From Nereocystis luetkeana (taxonomy: Eukaryota > Sar > Phaeophyceae > Laminariales > Laminariaceae): 64,000 nucleotides of DNA. Below are positions 22,801 through 31,166 of the stretch, piece by piece; within the stretch, counting starts at the first letter, position 1; each line of letters starts with the position of its first letter. The stretch spans positions 10,611,260 through 10,675,259 of the forward strand of contig JARUPZ010000005.1 of the NCBI GenBank assembly GCA_031213475.1. Reading direction: 5' to 3'. The notes beneath the pieces are model-generated. The model saw nothing but the letters and a program-made list of their open reading frames with translations. It did not search any database and was not told the origin of the DNA. The translations under genes were made by a program, and so were the position numbers.

Positions 22801-25800
22801 GCGCAGCTAAACATACACCAACCACAGTGCGGATGCGTGCATGCGTGCGTACACCGGCGGAAACGGACACGTATGCAACAACGGCAGCACAGCAGCAGCG
22901 GGCTGTGCGCGTTCAGCGTCCCGCGGTGCTGTGGTCGACGGTCAGGTATTCGTCGGTGGTGTATTTTTCGGATTAGTTACCGTGCTCTCCACCCGACTCC
23001 CGCATAACCAAGTTCGTTCGTACTCGTATGATACTTATCAGGTATCTTACAATGACTCGGTTTCCCCTGACGTCATGCTCACGGGCGAACGCCAAACCCA
23101 AATCCGGGCACTGAGAAAGAAGAGGGAACAAAAGAGACTGACAAATCGACATGTTTACTGGGACGGGCTGTCTCAAGCGTCAGCCGACAACATACAGACT
23201 CCTTTCTCCCGCCGCTGTCCCCCCACTATCAACCGTGGCAACCTCCTACGCGATGGGTTCGGATTCAAGAGCATCATTTTTGTTGCCGCGCCGAATTCGG
23301 CTGTTGTGGCGGATCATGACTGTCAGCTCGAACAGATCGTTCGAGATAGTTGTCTGCTGCGCGCAAAACACGGTGTTGACCACCGAGAACACGTGTTCCA
23401 TCATCATCGTCTATTAGCTAGAAATCCCTAGAGGTTCTTTGCAGATGGCTGACCGCTGACCTGGCATTTGAGCAGAGCGACCTATATCATGTGACCCCAC
23501 ACCCCGTTTTTGGGGAGTTCGTATTGGACGGCGTTTTTTTGGTGCACAAAACGTGCCTCATTGCCCCCTTTCGAGCGCAGGTACCGTGCCTTACGGGAGT
23601 AAGGTACGTAAGGCACAAAACAGCGTCTATGGCAGGGCTCTGCTGAGAAAGGGCTCTAAGGCAGATTCTTTACGGCATGACTTATTCGCTAGGGCCTACA
23701 CCAGGCCGACTAGGAAGTAGAACATGTCATATGACCATACTACTAGTGCCACCAACTGGTGCAGCTGGTTCGAAGGTGGTCTTCCCGTGACTTCTCTTTT
23801 TGTTTTGTTTTCTTCTTTCTTGCGCTGACTCTCCGTGATTTTCATATCATTTTTTCTGATCCTCTTCCTTTTCTGATTGATAAGCCGTACTGAAGGAGCC
23901 GTGTGGCGTGGTTGGAAGACGACCCTGCTCTGCTCGTTTCGTATTGTCTGACGCCAAGGGGCTGGGCAGAGTTGACGAACGCAGGGCGGAGACGGCAGCC
24001 TGGGTAGCAAGGTACCAGGCGGATTAGCAGGGAGAACCTGGCTATACTACTCGTACCACAAACAGTTACTGCTGCCGCCACCTGGAAGGTGCTTTGGGCT
24101 TTGGTCTGCCTGTTATTTCCCCTTTGTTATTTTTTTTCCCTTGTTTTTTTTGTCTTACCCTGTTTACAAGTATTACGGGGGACCATAGTTAATAGGACCT
24201 GTGGAATACATTAAAACCTATATATTTAGCCATTTCTGCTATCAATATTTGGTCCTATTAACTATGGTCCCCCGTAATAGTGGTATTTTTGTTATTTTTT
24301 TATTTTTTCCAGCTCGTTCTTCTTCAAGTGTTGGCCACCTCACCTGCGGGGGGGGGGGCACGACGGATTGTTTCTCCTGGTTTTTGTTTTCATTTTTTTC
24401 TCTTTCTCTTACGATTTGTCTGCTTTGTTGTTGTTTTCTCTTTTATTGTTTCCTTTCGTTTCTCTACCTTATAGAATGTGTATGTCGTGCCTCTCGTATC
24501 TAGTATCATGACATGGCATTGCATTGCCCACTGCTGTGCTTACTGCATACGTGGCAACGTAGTATCTCTGTGTGTGTTCTTCACATGAAACCGTTCTTTC
24601 TACCCGTCGACATCCAGCACAACTATTAATAGTGTCCGTGCCGATTCTTCAATCCGAGAATAGATACATGTTTTGTCGTCACAAAGCTACGCCACAGAGA
24701 TGTTCTGTTGCCACGTAGGTATGAAGAAAGCACTGCAGTGGGCAATGCAAGGCCATGTCATAATACTAGATACGACAGGCACGATATACACAATCTATGA
24801 AAAAAGGGGACGAATAGAAACAATCATGCAAAGAGAAAACAGAAACAAAGTAGACAAATCGAAAGAGAAAAAGAAAAAGAAAAGAAACAATAAATAAGTG
24901 GCGTAGCTTTGAGACCACAGAACTTGTATCTCTTTTAGGACTGAAGAATCGGCACGGACACTGGTTGTGCTGGATGTTGACGGGTAGAAAGAACGGTTTC
25001 ATGTGAAGACCACACACACAATACCCGCACTGCTGTGCTTACTGCATACCTAAGTGGCGACATAGTATCTCCGTGGCGAAGCTTTGTGACGACATAACTT
25101 GGATCTCTTCTAGGATTGAAGAATCGGCACGGACACCGGTTGTTTTGGATGTCGACGGGTAGAAAGAACGGTTTAATGTGAAGAACTCGCACACAACCTT
25201 TGTATGTGCCGATTCGATATTTTTACTCCTAGACGGATACAATCTATGTCGCAGAGGCCGTCTCAAAACTAAGTCACACAGCACTGCTGTGACTTACATG
25301 TGTAACAATTATGTACCATGTACACAGCCGGCAGATTGTCATCATTCATGCATACTGGGCACCACAAGCTTGACACTCACTTTTTTGAAATTTATTTTTT
25401 TGCTCATGCCATTTATTATCTGCGCACATCTTCTTCTCTCTCTCCTTCCAACTCGTAACTCAGATCCAGGGTCACATAGCAGGCTCTTCTACCCCCCTCC
25501 CGCTACGGTACGTGCCTTCATTTATATCGCGAGAATATTTCAGCCTTTTCCTCCCTCGTCGACTCGCATCGTATTGTGCCTACCCACGCTGCAAGTCGCT
25601 CTCAGCAATTGAATCCCTATTTTTATTTTCGCAAATAAAGTCACATACATGTCCGACCCACCTGGGGCTCGAACCCAGGACTCAAACACAAGGTAGAATT
25701 CGAGGTTAACCGTTTTAGGACCCCAGTCCCGTTTTGGGGACAAACTACTTACATTTAGAGTGAATTGTCCCCACATATGGGAGTGCGGTTCTTAAAGGGT

Positions 25801-26699
25801 TGACCACTTGAGCCACCGGGGCGACCTACAACACATGGAATACCCGAAAATATGAGCAGTGACAACACGCGTACATGGAAAATAATGTTTCAACCAAGTA
25901 TTAACAACACGGAATGCAAATGACGCAAGGAGATGAGATACGCTTATTTTGATATTTACTACCTGGTATAAATAATTGAAACGAAGACTATCCACAGAAA
26001 GACAGATAGCTGCTGCACGGACGAGGCAGCACGAAGAAAACGAACCAAATAAATGGTGGGTAGGAGACAGGAAACAAAGGGATGGACAACGCAAAATCAA
26101 CGGTTGACACCTGGTACGAGGGTGAGTTAATAAGACAATACCACAACCCAGTAAAATGCGGCACCGCGGTGTACGTACCCAACTCCCTGGGCACGTACGT
26201 GCACAGCTTTCGGCCCGCCCTGGACCCTGTAACGCTTCGAGAGCGACGCCCAACTCACCTGTCGATCAAGAACGGTATCCGGCTGTTCGAAGAACCACTT
26301 GCCGCTCGCGTGATCGGTGAGACCGATGCAGGCCAACCCGGGGTGCATCTTGAAGACAGAAGCCCCCTCGACGGCTTCGCTGCACTTCTTAAAATATGCT
26401 CCTGGCGTGGAGATCCACTCAGCGGCATCGGTGAGTGGCTTCAGCGAGTACCAAGAATAGTGCGTGCCCTGCGGCTCGAGGATGTTTTCATGATTGTCGG
26501 GGCTGGCGGCCATCTCGGTTCGCGTCGGACCCTGCGCCTTTTGTGCTGCTAGTGAAGAAGCAGAAGACACGAGCCAGGGAGATGGAGGAAAAGAAGAAGT
26601 GGCCGGAGGATAAGGCAGGAGGGTACGGGGTGGTAAGAAGCCCAGTGTGGGATGGAGTGTCGTGATTAACACTGCACGAGAAAGGCGTCTGTCCATCAT
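1722..26699 (-). CDS. Gene A: CYP74-like cytochrome P450, partial, 4 exons (continues past left edge)
   Basis: Four exons on the minus strand (26699-26259, 6716-6518, 3541-3391, 1893-1722) join with matching phases 0, 1 and 2 at canonical GT-AG sites, giving about 321 residues. Residues 1-70 are basic and Ser/Ala-rich like an organelle transit peptide. Residues about 78-147 carry [12 protein letters not shown] and [12 protein letters not shown]; the spacing resembles the part of plant allene oxide synthases that ends in a KSFPVLFD-type motif. Exon 2 ([15 protein letters not shown]) fits the following SEPKH..LK helix region, exon 3 the helix region after it, and exon 4 the segment before the I helix. 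CYP74 enzymes rearrange fatty-acid hydroperoxides and need no reductase. The I helix and the haem cysteine loop would lie left of position 1, so the family call rests on the N-terminal two thirds. The exon chain is much surer than the product name. Confidence 0.6.
1894..3390 (-). other. Intron 3 of gene A
   Basis: This is 1497 bp between donor CGT|GTGAGC and acceptor TTTGCCAG. It contains a degenerate copy of the TTAA MITE (about 2556-2645) and, near 3290-3320, a short CCTAACC-rich stretch. An open minus-strand stretch at 2976-3164 has no supporting splice sites. Confidence 0.45.
2556..2645. mobile_element. TTAA MITE, degenerate
   Basis: The inner arms GTCCCGTTTTGGGG and AACGGGACTGCGGTTCTA are recognisable; the outer left end is eroded. 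Confidence 0.5.
3391..3541 (-). CDS. Gene A exon 3
   Basis: A 151-bp exon begins after the acceptor CGACAG. Its first two bases complete the Gly codon split by intron 2, then it reads [18 protein letters not shown] and ends NPSDAS. The donor is CGT|GTGAGC, phase 2; the TGA seen just after is inside the donor and is not a stop of the gene. The same exon begins at 63944 in gene B with one amino-acid change (D to E) in the visible 19 residues. Confidence 0.75.
3542..6517 (-). other. Intron 2 of gene A with conserved tracts
   Basis: This is 2976 bp against 916 bp in gene B. The part at 5540-6517 aligns with gene B 63028-63840. The extra stretch, about 3640-5540, has no recognised gene; it is rich in GTTAAC- and ACGTTA-like words and looks like an inserted element whose ends I could not define. 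At 5979-6110 the words DDRLVYQVE and MTTP recur in both copies. Confidence 0.5.
6518..6716 (-). CDS. Gene A exon 2
   Basis: A 199-bp exon follows the acceptor TTCGTATATTTCCAG and ends at GCGGACG|GTGAGA (phase 1). It encodes 66 residues starting [10 protein letters not shown] and ending FYKELRAD. The protein is identical to gene B exon 2: eight bases differ and all are silent. It lies 19.5 kb downstream of exon 1. The phase-0 start matches the phase-0 end of exon 1. Confidence 0.8.
8180..8210 (+). repeat. C homopolymer
   Basis: A run of about 22 C near 8187-8208, followed by GCCTCCTCG. A similar run occurs in the gene B intron near 63867. Confidence 0.8.
8300..8860 (-). repeat. Repeat R5, copy i (gene A intron 1)
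   Basis: On the minus strand this shares GTGGAAGCACGAC, TTGTTGGAGTGTGAG and repeated GATAGCTGATAG words with copies at 14440-14935, 58190-58560 and 61470-61930. Copies i and iv sit at matching places in the two inverted genes. The family is not recognised. Confidence 0.5.
9144..10241 (+). pseudogene. LINE-A reverse transcriptase fragment with in-frame SINE insertion
   Basis: The reading frame has 365 codons. Residues about 36-80 come from a SINE-1 tail and interrupt the RT between SVDRELV and [13 protein letters not shown]. Other copies read straight across this point (14160-14190 minus, 40720-40760 plus). The YADD box lies at about residues 190-193. The insert keeps the frame open, which is a coincidence and not evidence of function. 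Confidence 0.75.
9255..9390 (-). mobile_element. SINE-1, 5'-truncated, inside LINE-A copy a
   Basis: The 3' portion only is present, read on the minus strand: the GATCTGAGTTACGAG and GAAGATGTGCGAAGATAATG words and the A-rich end (a T run on the plus strand) are shared with the full copies. Confidence 0.75.
11145..12470. repeat. Palindromic LINE-linked repeats R4, two in tandem between LINE-A copies a and b
   Basis: Arms at 11245-11480 and 11670-11890 are inverted copies (GTCGTGCCTGTCGTATCTAG and complement). They enclose a core with GAATCGGCACGGACACTG and GATGTCGACGGGTAGAAAG. A second, more worn unit fills 11900-12470. On both outer sides the arms run directly into LINE-A 3' ends (copy a plus, copy b minus). 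Confidence 0.6.
12470..14440 (-). mobile_element. LINE-A copy b (RT and C-terminal domain)
   Basis: This is on the minus strand: RT pieces at 14244-13921 ([30 protein letters not shown]) and 13934-13347 ([33 protein letters not shown]), then the tail to about 12770. The YADD segment is broken. With copy a it forms a tail-to-tail inverted pair around R4. Confidence 0.75.
14440..14935 (+). repeat. Repeat R5, copy ii
   Basis: This shares GGACTCTTGGAG, GCGCGCTGTCTTCG and GCTATCAGCC words in the same order with 61470-61930. Confidence 0.5.
15005..15180 (+). repeat. R4 core fragment
   Basis: CATTAAACCGTT, CCGTCGACATCCAGCACAAC and CACAAAGCTACGCCACAGAG match the cores at 11.5 and 24.6 kb in inverted orientation. 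A SINE-1 follows directly. Confidence 0.6.
15186..15523 (-). mobile_element. SINE-1, full length
   Basis: A tRNA-derived head on the minus strand (GGTCGCCCCGGTGGTTCAAG, with A-box-like TGGTTCAAGTGG and B box GGGTTCGAGCCCC) is followed by a body of about 260 bp and an A-rich 3' end. Confidence 0.85.
15797..15917. mobile_element. TA MITE, worn, with tandem CCAGGTA inserts
   Basis: The left end ATTACGGGGGACAATAG and a worn right end are visible. The left arm contains GGTACCAGGTACCAGG, the tandem form of the TACCWGGTA motif. Confidence 0.55.
16290..16372 (-). mobile_element. SINE-2 tRNA-like head fragment
   Basis: On the minus strand CCCCGGTGGCTCGGTAGGTG and CGTGGGTTCGAGG match the head of the SINE-2 copy at 51694. 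Confidence 0.5.
16404..16419. repeat. Overlapping double TACCWGGTA
   Basis: TACCTGGTACCAGGTA is two 9-mers sharing one TA, as expected if the 7-bp insertion occurred twice in a row. Confidence 0.6.
16585..17080. repeat. R4 fragment with a TA MITE inside
   Basis: The R4 core (TTCACATTAAACCGT) at 16610-16720 and an R4 arm (ATACGACAGGCAC) from about 16912 are separated by the TA MITE at 16750-16858. CCTGGTA interrupts the core at 16632. Confidence 0.5.
16750..16858. mobile_element. TA MITE, complete
   Basis: Inverted ends TATTACGGGGG / CCCCCGTAATA; 109 bp including the flanking TA pair. Confidence 0.8.
17149..17246. mobile_element. TTAA MITE in LINE-A copy c
   Basis: TTAACCCTTTTAGAACCGC at the left and ACTAAAAGGGTTAA at the right, bounded by TTAA on both sides; nearly palindromic. 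Confidence 0.8.
17519..17615. mobile_element. TTAA MITE in LINE-A copy c
   Basis: TTAACCCTTTTAGAACCGCA to GACTGCGGTTCTAAAAGG then GTTAA; 97 bp. This is the second member of the family in the same LINE. Confidence 0.85.
18197..18458. repeat. Left LTR
   Basis: 262 bp, TG...CA ends, the same as the right copy at 21968-22229. Confidence 0.85.
18640..19080. repeat. GCC/CCG-rich low-complexity tract inside the LTR element
   Basis: Short GAA and CCG repeats with long open frames on both strands. The composition explains the frames, and no protein family is recognised. Confidence 0.5.
20140..20215 (+). repeat. tRNA-like head inside the LTR element
   Basis: GAGTGGTCTAGCAGGTAG (A-box-like) and GGGGGTTCGAATC (B box) lie about 45 bp apart. 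No cloverleaf with a clear anticodon arm can be drawn, so it is more likely SINE-derived than a tRNA gene. Confidence 0.4.
21968..22229. repeat. Right LTR
   Basis: 262 bp, preceded by a purine tract and followed by the CCTTA duplication. Confidence 0.85.
22230..22350 (+). mobile_element. LINE-A copy c, right part
   Basis: CCTTATGAAAGGAGTCG continues the 3' region broken at 18196. The matching stretch of copy a is near 10950-11070. Confidence 0.7.
22348..22427. mobile_element. TTAA MITE, left-truncated
   Basis: GTCCCGTTTTGGGG to CAAAGAGGTTAA; the outer left arm is missing. Confidence 0.65.
22430..23695 (+). mobile_element. Possible DNA transposon with TGCCTT subterminal repeats
   Basis: Several TGCCTT/AAGGCA words cluster at 22470-22575 and again, mostly inverted, at 23545-23680. 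They enclose an open frame. AAAGGGC-type words near both ends could be terminal repeats but are imperfect. No target duplication was found. Confidence 0.35.
22841..23431 (+). CDS. Unrecognised open reading frame, 196 aa
   Basis: This is one of the longest frames outside recognised repeats. It has a possible hydrophobic segment near residues 36-52 ([14 protein letters not shown]), a basic stretch [15 protein letters not shown] in the middle and a His-rich end ([10 protein letters not shown]). No known domain or catalytic motif is seen. It lies between the two TGCCTT clusters in intron 1 of gene A, on the opposite strand to that gene. It may be a decayed transposon protein or chance. Confidence 0.25.
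   Translation: MRAYTGGNGHVCNNGSTAAAGCARSASRGAVVDGQVFVGGVFFGLVTVLSTRLPHNQVRSYSYDTYQVSYNDSVSPDVMLTGERQTQIRALRKKREQKRLTNRHVYWDGLSQASADNIQTPFSRRCPPTINRGNLLRDGFGFKSIIFVAAPNSAVVADHDCQLEQIVRDSCLLRAKHGVDHREHVFHHHRLLARNP
23697..24060 (+). mobile_element. LINE-A copy d (3' end only)
   Basis: This matches copy a from GGCCGACTAGGAAGTAGAAC through TACCAGGCGGATTAGCAGGG and runs into an R4 unit, the same order as in copies a, b and f. Confidence 0.75.
24060..25200. repeat. R4 palindromic unit followed by two extra cores
   Basis: Arms at 24060-24560 and about 24700-24890 are inverted copies. The core between them (24560-24700) is in opposite orientation to that at 11.5 kb. Two further cores follow at 24898-25020 and 25070-25200. 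A TA MITE splits the left arm. Confidence 0.6.
24171..24279. mobile_element. TA MITE with a recognisable empty site
   Basis: 109 bp with intact GGGGGACC ends. The related R4 arm near 11245 reads ACAAGCAGTGG uninterrupted where this copy has ACAAG-TA...TA-GTGG. Confidence 0.85.
25384..25826 (-). mobile_element. SINE-1 split by a TTAA MITE
   Basis: A full SINE-1 on the minus strand. Its head sequence GGTTAACCAC is interrupted exactly at TTAA by the MITE at 25706-25803. Confidence 0.85.
25706..25803. mobile_element. TTAA MITE inside SINE-1
   Basis: TTAA at the left and TTGA at the right enclose CGTTTTAGGACCCCAGTCCC and its inverted partner. This confirms the TTAA target. Confidence 0.85.
26259..26699 (-). 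CDS. Gene A exon 1
   Basis: This exon encodes 147 codons. The start is the first of two adjacent ATGs, and the paralogue in gene B also begins with Met-Met at the same place. It ends ...DTVLDRQ, directly followed by the strong donor CAG|GTGAGT, phase 0. Over the last 70 codons it is about 84% identical to gene B exon 1 in protein. In the final 24 codons about eight bases differ and all are third-position silent changes, so selection has acted on the protein. Confidence 0.75.
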
Positions 26700-27029
26700 G
26701 ATTGGTAAGCTGAGTCAGTTACCAGTGAGACGGGGTTGTGGTAATGTTGATGCCTCAGGAGGAAGCGGGGACAGCAGTGCTTAAATTAGGGTTTCACGAG
26801 ATGATAATCGCGATATGTACTTGTACTCGTGATCGCGAAAAAACACTCCGCGATCACGATACCCAATATGGTACATTCAAAATGCAAAAAACCCTCCGAA
26901 ACCCACTACAGGAAATACTACGGGGGCAGGGCAGGGAATCCCGATGCGAATTTTTGGTCAAAACAATAGCCAAAATAGGGGATACCCGATGGATTTGTCG
27001 CCAAAATAGGGTACCACATGTTCCAGTAA

Positions 27030-27270
27030 CCTCGAACGCCCCAGGACGCCATCTCATTGGTCAACGCTTCGCCGCCACCCGATGCTGGCCTCGTTTGCGG
27101 CGGGTAGACCCGATTTTGCCTACTTACCCCCCAAGAGGTACCCGATTAATGTACCCACCTGTCCGAAAATGGCCAGACTATTTCACCACAACGACCAATC
27201 ACCACCTCGGAGTTCATGCCTCTCATCCCGACGAAGGCGGGCAAGAACCACCTGCGTGATGTCCATGATT
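27030..27270 (+). repeat. Repeat R6, copy 1
   Basis: This shares CACCCG, ACCCGATTT, GTACCCG and GATGTCCATGATT words in order with 57060-57310 (minus) and, more weakly, 53640-53830. Function unknown. Confidence 0.5.
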
Positions 27271-27779
27271 AGGTTCAGTTCTAGACAACTTCGTCCGCTT
27301 TGTTTCTGTTGTAGCGCTGAAACAACCACACACAGACCACCGCTCTCCTTCCCTGTCGCCTCCTCTCCAGGACCAAATTTAGCACAGCCCTCTCTCTCCT
27401 CTTCTCCCGAACCAAAAGGAATCGAAAAGCAGTTTAAGCAAAGCAGTAGTAGTGACGGAGCATTGGCGACGCCACCAAATTCGCAACGAGTATGATGTTC
27501 TCCGGACACAAATAATGGGCATTGCTATGCAGCATCTCTCCTAAGTTCTGGTCACGCGCTGGAATTCTAATGTAAGACAGGGTGTGTCCCACGCTATTTT
27601 CAGTAGTACCTAAAACATATTTTCGTTTTTTTTCGTCCAGCCCTCGAGCCTGAAATTATCAGCCAGCAGTCAAGTTCGTAAGGGTAATTCTTGTGGGGTG
27701 GTTGTAGTCATCACGCGTCCGGGATTTTCGTTCCGTTCTCTGGGCGGTATGTAATATCCAACGGGAGATCATGTATCAG

Positions 27780-27945
27780 CGTGACGGGACGGTAAGCTAC
27801 AACGATATGACAGGGGCTATTTGGACGGGACGGGACGGTAAGTGACGATAGGGATATAACTTGTCGATGGAACGTGACTACAAGACCATTTGGACGTCGA
27901 TTTTACCGTTCCGTCCCGTCCCGTTGCTACCGTCTTTCCCGCTGC
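27780..27945. repeat. GGGACGG inverted repeat
   Basis: TTGGACGGGACGGGACGGTA at 27820-27840 faces TACCGTTCCGTCCCGTCCCG at 27904-27925, which could form a hairpin. Confidence 0.6.
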
Positions 27946-29849
27946 GTCAAAATACCGTGCTAAGTCATGATTATGCCGTATTATTGGTGAGGCACCTTCC
28001 TTGCCGCGATTTCCAAAGCTGGGGGTGGATGTGGGGTGACGGTCTGTATACAGTACGCGACAACACTTGAAAACGTCCTGTCTTAACCCAGTCTGGCGTC
28101 TTGTTTCTGCTCCAATTTCAGCTGAACTGTTTACATCCAAATTATTATCGGGCGAAGAGGTGCAAACCGCCAAATTCTTAAAGTGAAATATTTTATTTTG
28201 CAAAGTCGGTCAACGCGACTGTTGTTTTTCTTGAGCGGTTAGCGACCTTAACGTGAGCTGTTTTTCAGCATTTTTCCCAGTATTTTCCCGAACGTTCGGA
28301 TATTTCCCGATAATTTTTCGGGAAAAGCCGAAACACTCCGACCCCGAAAAATGACGTCTTGACGTTTTTAGGGGTTTTGGAGGAAATTTAGGTACAAGGC
28401 CGTAGAGGATCGGGCAGCCCCACAGCTCGAGCTGTGCCACCACTCGCGGGCGCACAGAGCTGACAGGGGTCGTTCCTAAGGTCACTCGCAAGTCATGGCC
28501 GAACGCAGAAGGCGCAATATATAGCTTTCTGGGCTCTCGTGGCCGAGTTCACAAGGTGATCGCACCGAGGTGGCCGACCGACTGAGCTCGGTGACAGCAA
28601 TAATAGCTGAGACTTTGTCGCTTTCGGCAAGCGTTGGGCGTTGTTCCGTGACGAGTTGGTGATGGATTTCACTCCCCAAGGCACCGACACCTGCCTACGA
28701 GTCAGGCCGATGACAGTGGGGCCACCGGACGCATGGGTTCCGCGAGGGCAGCTAATGTAGGGACGGTTCTGTGCAGGGTGGACGATTTTTTGCCTAGCTA
28801 ACTGAGGCACTTACTCGATAAGGTTGAACCCTCGCTGAATTTGGTGAAATGCCGAAATTTGAGGAAAAAACGAAATACAATACGTGTCAAGAATGTTTTT
28901 TTTTCCCACAGGATATTTATTAGAAAAGGATGCTCTTCAGGACTGCAGGCATCAAAGTTCATAATGGCCAGCTTCGATGACTTTGCTGTAGCACTTTTAA
29001 TAGTCATACAGAGGGGTTACAGCCACTCAATCGACCTGGTCTACGTTACGCACGTTGGGCGTCAATGCTCTGCCCCTGCTACTGACTGCCGTTTTTTTTC
29101 CGCCTGCTTGTGAATCTCCCAGCTGACTGTTCTGCCCGACCACTCTGGCTGCCCCCCCCGTCTGCACTTTTGTCGTTACGCTCTAGCGAAACCCACGCAC
29201 CCACCGCCACGCCTGTTTCCGTCCTGTATGCACATAACGGTAGCTTCATGCTCAGCACGCTTTTGTCTTCTTCAAGATGCACACTGTAGCCGTACACTTC
29301 TTTCGTGCCCTCTTAACTCTTGCGAGTGATCAGGCCACCAAACCACGCCATGCTTAGTCTGACTCACAGAACACACCACGTTTGCGAGAGTTGTCTAGAG
29401 CAGGTGGTCTCGACTCTTGAAGATTTAGATATATCCGGAATTACCAACCCGATTGCCTCATCCTCCGGTGACATGTCGTCTTCGTCGTCCAGCAGACACA
29501 GCGGTTCTTTCCCGTTGTCAGAGGCATCTGCATGTCATACTATGAGAGCGTAGGGGAAAACGAATGTGAAAAGGAGCGTCGTATTTCACATTGGTCAAGG
29601 GTCAAACTCTGGGACTATTCCCGAGAAGAGATACACACACAGTACAACACGTACTGTAAGTCACAAGTCAGGACACGTCTTGTCAAGTACCCGCTAAACA
29701 CTGGTCATACTGTATCTACTTACCTGTCCAGTAAACATCTTAAAGACCTGAAGCAAACGAGACTAGATGCAACAAAACAAAAACGTAAGACCCCTATATT
29801 ACCACCTTTTTCCAAGCTGCCCTTGTTTTTCTCCTCTCTGTCCTCGTCC

Positions 29850-30115
29850 TCGTCACCACAAGCCAGTGCTCATCCAACTCATCGCTGTCCTCGTCCTCGT
29901 CCCCGTCCCCACTACCCTCGTCCTGCTCCCCTTCTCCTTACTTATGCTCCTCGCCCCCTGACCCATCCGCTTCTTCCCCACTCTCGTCCCCAGCCCCCCC
30001 CCCCCCCCGCCCTTCCCGCGGCCATCCCCGTCACTTTCTCCATCAGCTCCTTGCCCGTCGCTTTCCTCCCCACTGCTCCCACCCCCCCCCACGCACACAC
30101 TCCCCCATACCACCT
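29850..30115. repeat. C/T-rich low-complexity tract
   Basis: CTCGTCC-type repeats and two C runs. The long frames here are compositional. Confidence 0.6.
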
Positions 30116-30181
30116 CGTCGTCGCGGCAGGGCGTTTGTCCCTCCTTCTGGAGACATAGATAAGGGGTGGTGCAGCAGGTAC

Positions 30182-30298
30182 GTGTTGCAGAGCCCCCCAC
30201 AACTTCCACGCAGTCGCTCTGTTGTCGAGTATCTCGGTGACCTTAGCGTCCACGTCTGAGGCATGCTCTTCTTCAGAAATGCCGCCAATGCACCTCAG
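30182..30298 (-). CDS. Exon-like segment, unrecognised
   Basis: The minus strand has acceptor TGTCGTTGCAG and donor CAACAC|GTACCT around exactly 39 codons (LRCIGGISEEEHASDVDA... to WKLWGALQH), acidic and helix-like. It is symmetric (phase 0 to 0). It stands alone between the two P450 genes with no neighbouring exon found, so it may be a fragment or chance. Confidence 0.3.
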
Positions 30299-31065
30299 CT
30301 GCAACGACAATGCGCATTCCCTCCTAGCTAGACGTACCAACAAGGTGGCCCTTGATTACGTGTTCCTTGGGTTGCCAGAATTGTCGCTTGTCGCTCAATC
30401 ATCAAGCATCCCCCCTTCAGGTGTTAACGGGGCAAGGGCCGTCAGGCCCCGCAAAGCGTCGTGGGATACATTCATCGCGCCGAACCGTCACCACCGCCAA
30501 TCGAAACCACGACGCAGTGCAGGTCAAGGCACTTACCTATATCCTCTGTTCCGAGGGTCCGCAGATACTCTAACAGCAAGCAGTACAGTGCCCACCCACC
30601 ACCGCACTGCTTGGGGGGTGGACAGACCTTGATAGTAGATTTTTTTGGGGGTTTTGGGTTGGACGCCTTAAGCCGATCTACCGACCCGAACCCGAACCCG
30701 AACCGTATACCAGTGGCCAGCGCTGGGATGCTGTGCTTGGTAAGACTCTTGGCTGGCTCGGCAGGCGTGGATGCTGACCCTGGGAAGATTCTAGGTTGAC
30801 TAGGGATGCTGTGGCTGGGAAATACTCAAGTTAAGTAAGCCGCGTAAAACATACCCCTAGCCAATCAGAGTGCGTAATTAGCTACCTTCGGAAGATCTAC
30901 TATCATGCTTTATCCGCTACTGCACTTCTTCCATCCGCATCGGAAAAATAAATAAATAATGGTGTTGCAATATACATATTTGCATGCTAGCAGAAGGGGA
31001 AAGGATTTTGTTTCTTGAACCAAAAATATATATTAAAAAAATATATCATGGTGAGAACGGTTTTT

Positions 31066-31166
31066 ACCCTTTTAGAACTCCAGTCCCGTTTTGGGGGCAC
31101 ACCAGTCAAATTCCAAGTAGTTTGTCTCAAATTGTCCCCAAAACGGGACTGTAGTCCTAAAAGGGC
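31066..31166. mobile_element. TTAA MITE
   Basis: ACCCTTTTAGAACTCCAG to CTGTAGTCCTAAAAGGG; outer TTAA worn. Confidence 0.7.

Larger units (their letters stand above)
6717..26258 (-). other. Intron 1 of gene A (19.5 kb)
   Basis: This lies between the exon 1 donor CAG|GTGAGT and the exon 2 acceptor TTTCCAG. It contains LINE-A copies a, b, c and d, palindromic repeats, SINE-1 copies at 9255, 15186 and 25384, an LTR element, TTAA and TA MITEs, and a possible DNA transposon at 22.4-23.7 kb. Only the 1.8-2.1 kb next to exon 2 aligns with the intron of gene B. Confidence 0.6.
26700..29900. other. Intergenic DNA upstream of gene A
   Basis: No gene could be supported. It includes repeat R6 (27030-27270), a GC-rich palindrome (27780-27945) and AT-rich stretches. 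Any promoter of gene A should lie in the first part, but no TATA box or initiator stands out. Open frames at 28210-28810 (minus) have no splice support. Confidence 0.4.

Noticed and set aside
29532-30158. 208-aa Pro/Arg-rich protein
   Set aside because: Produced by C/T-rich low-complexity DNA; no start context or splice support.
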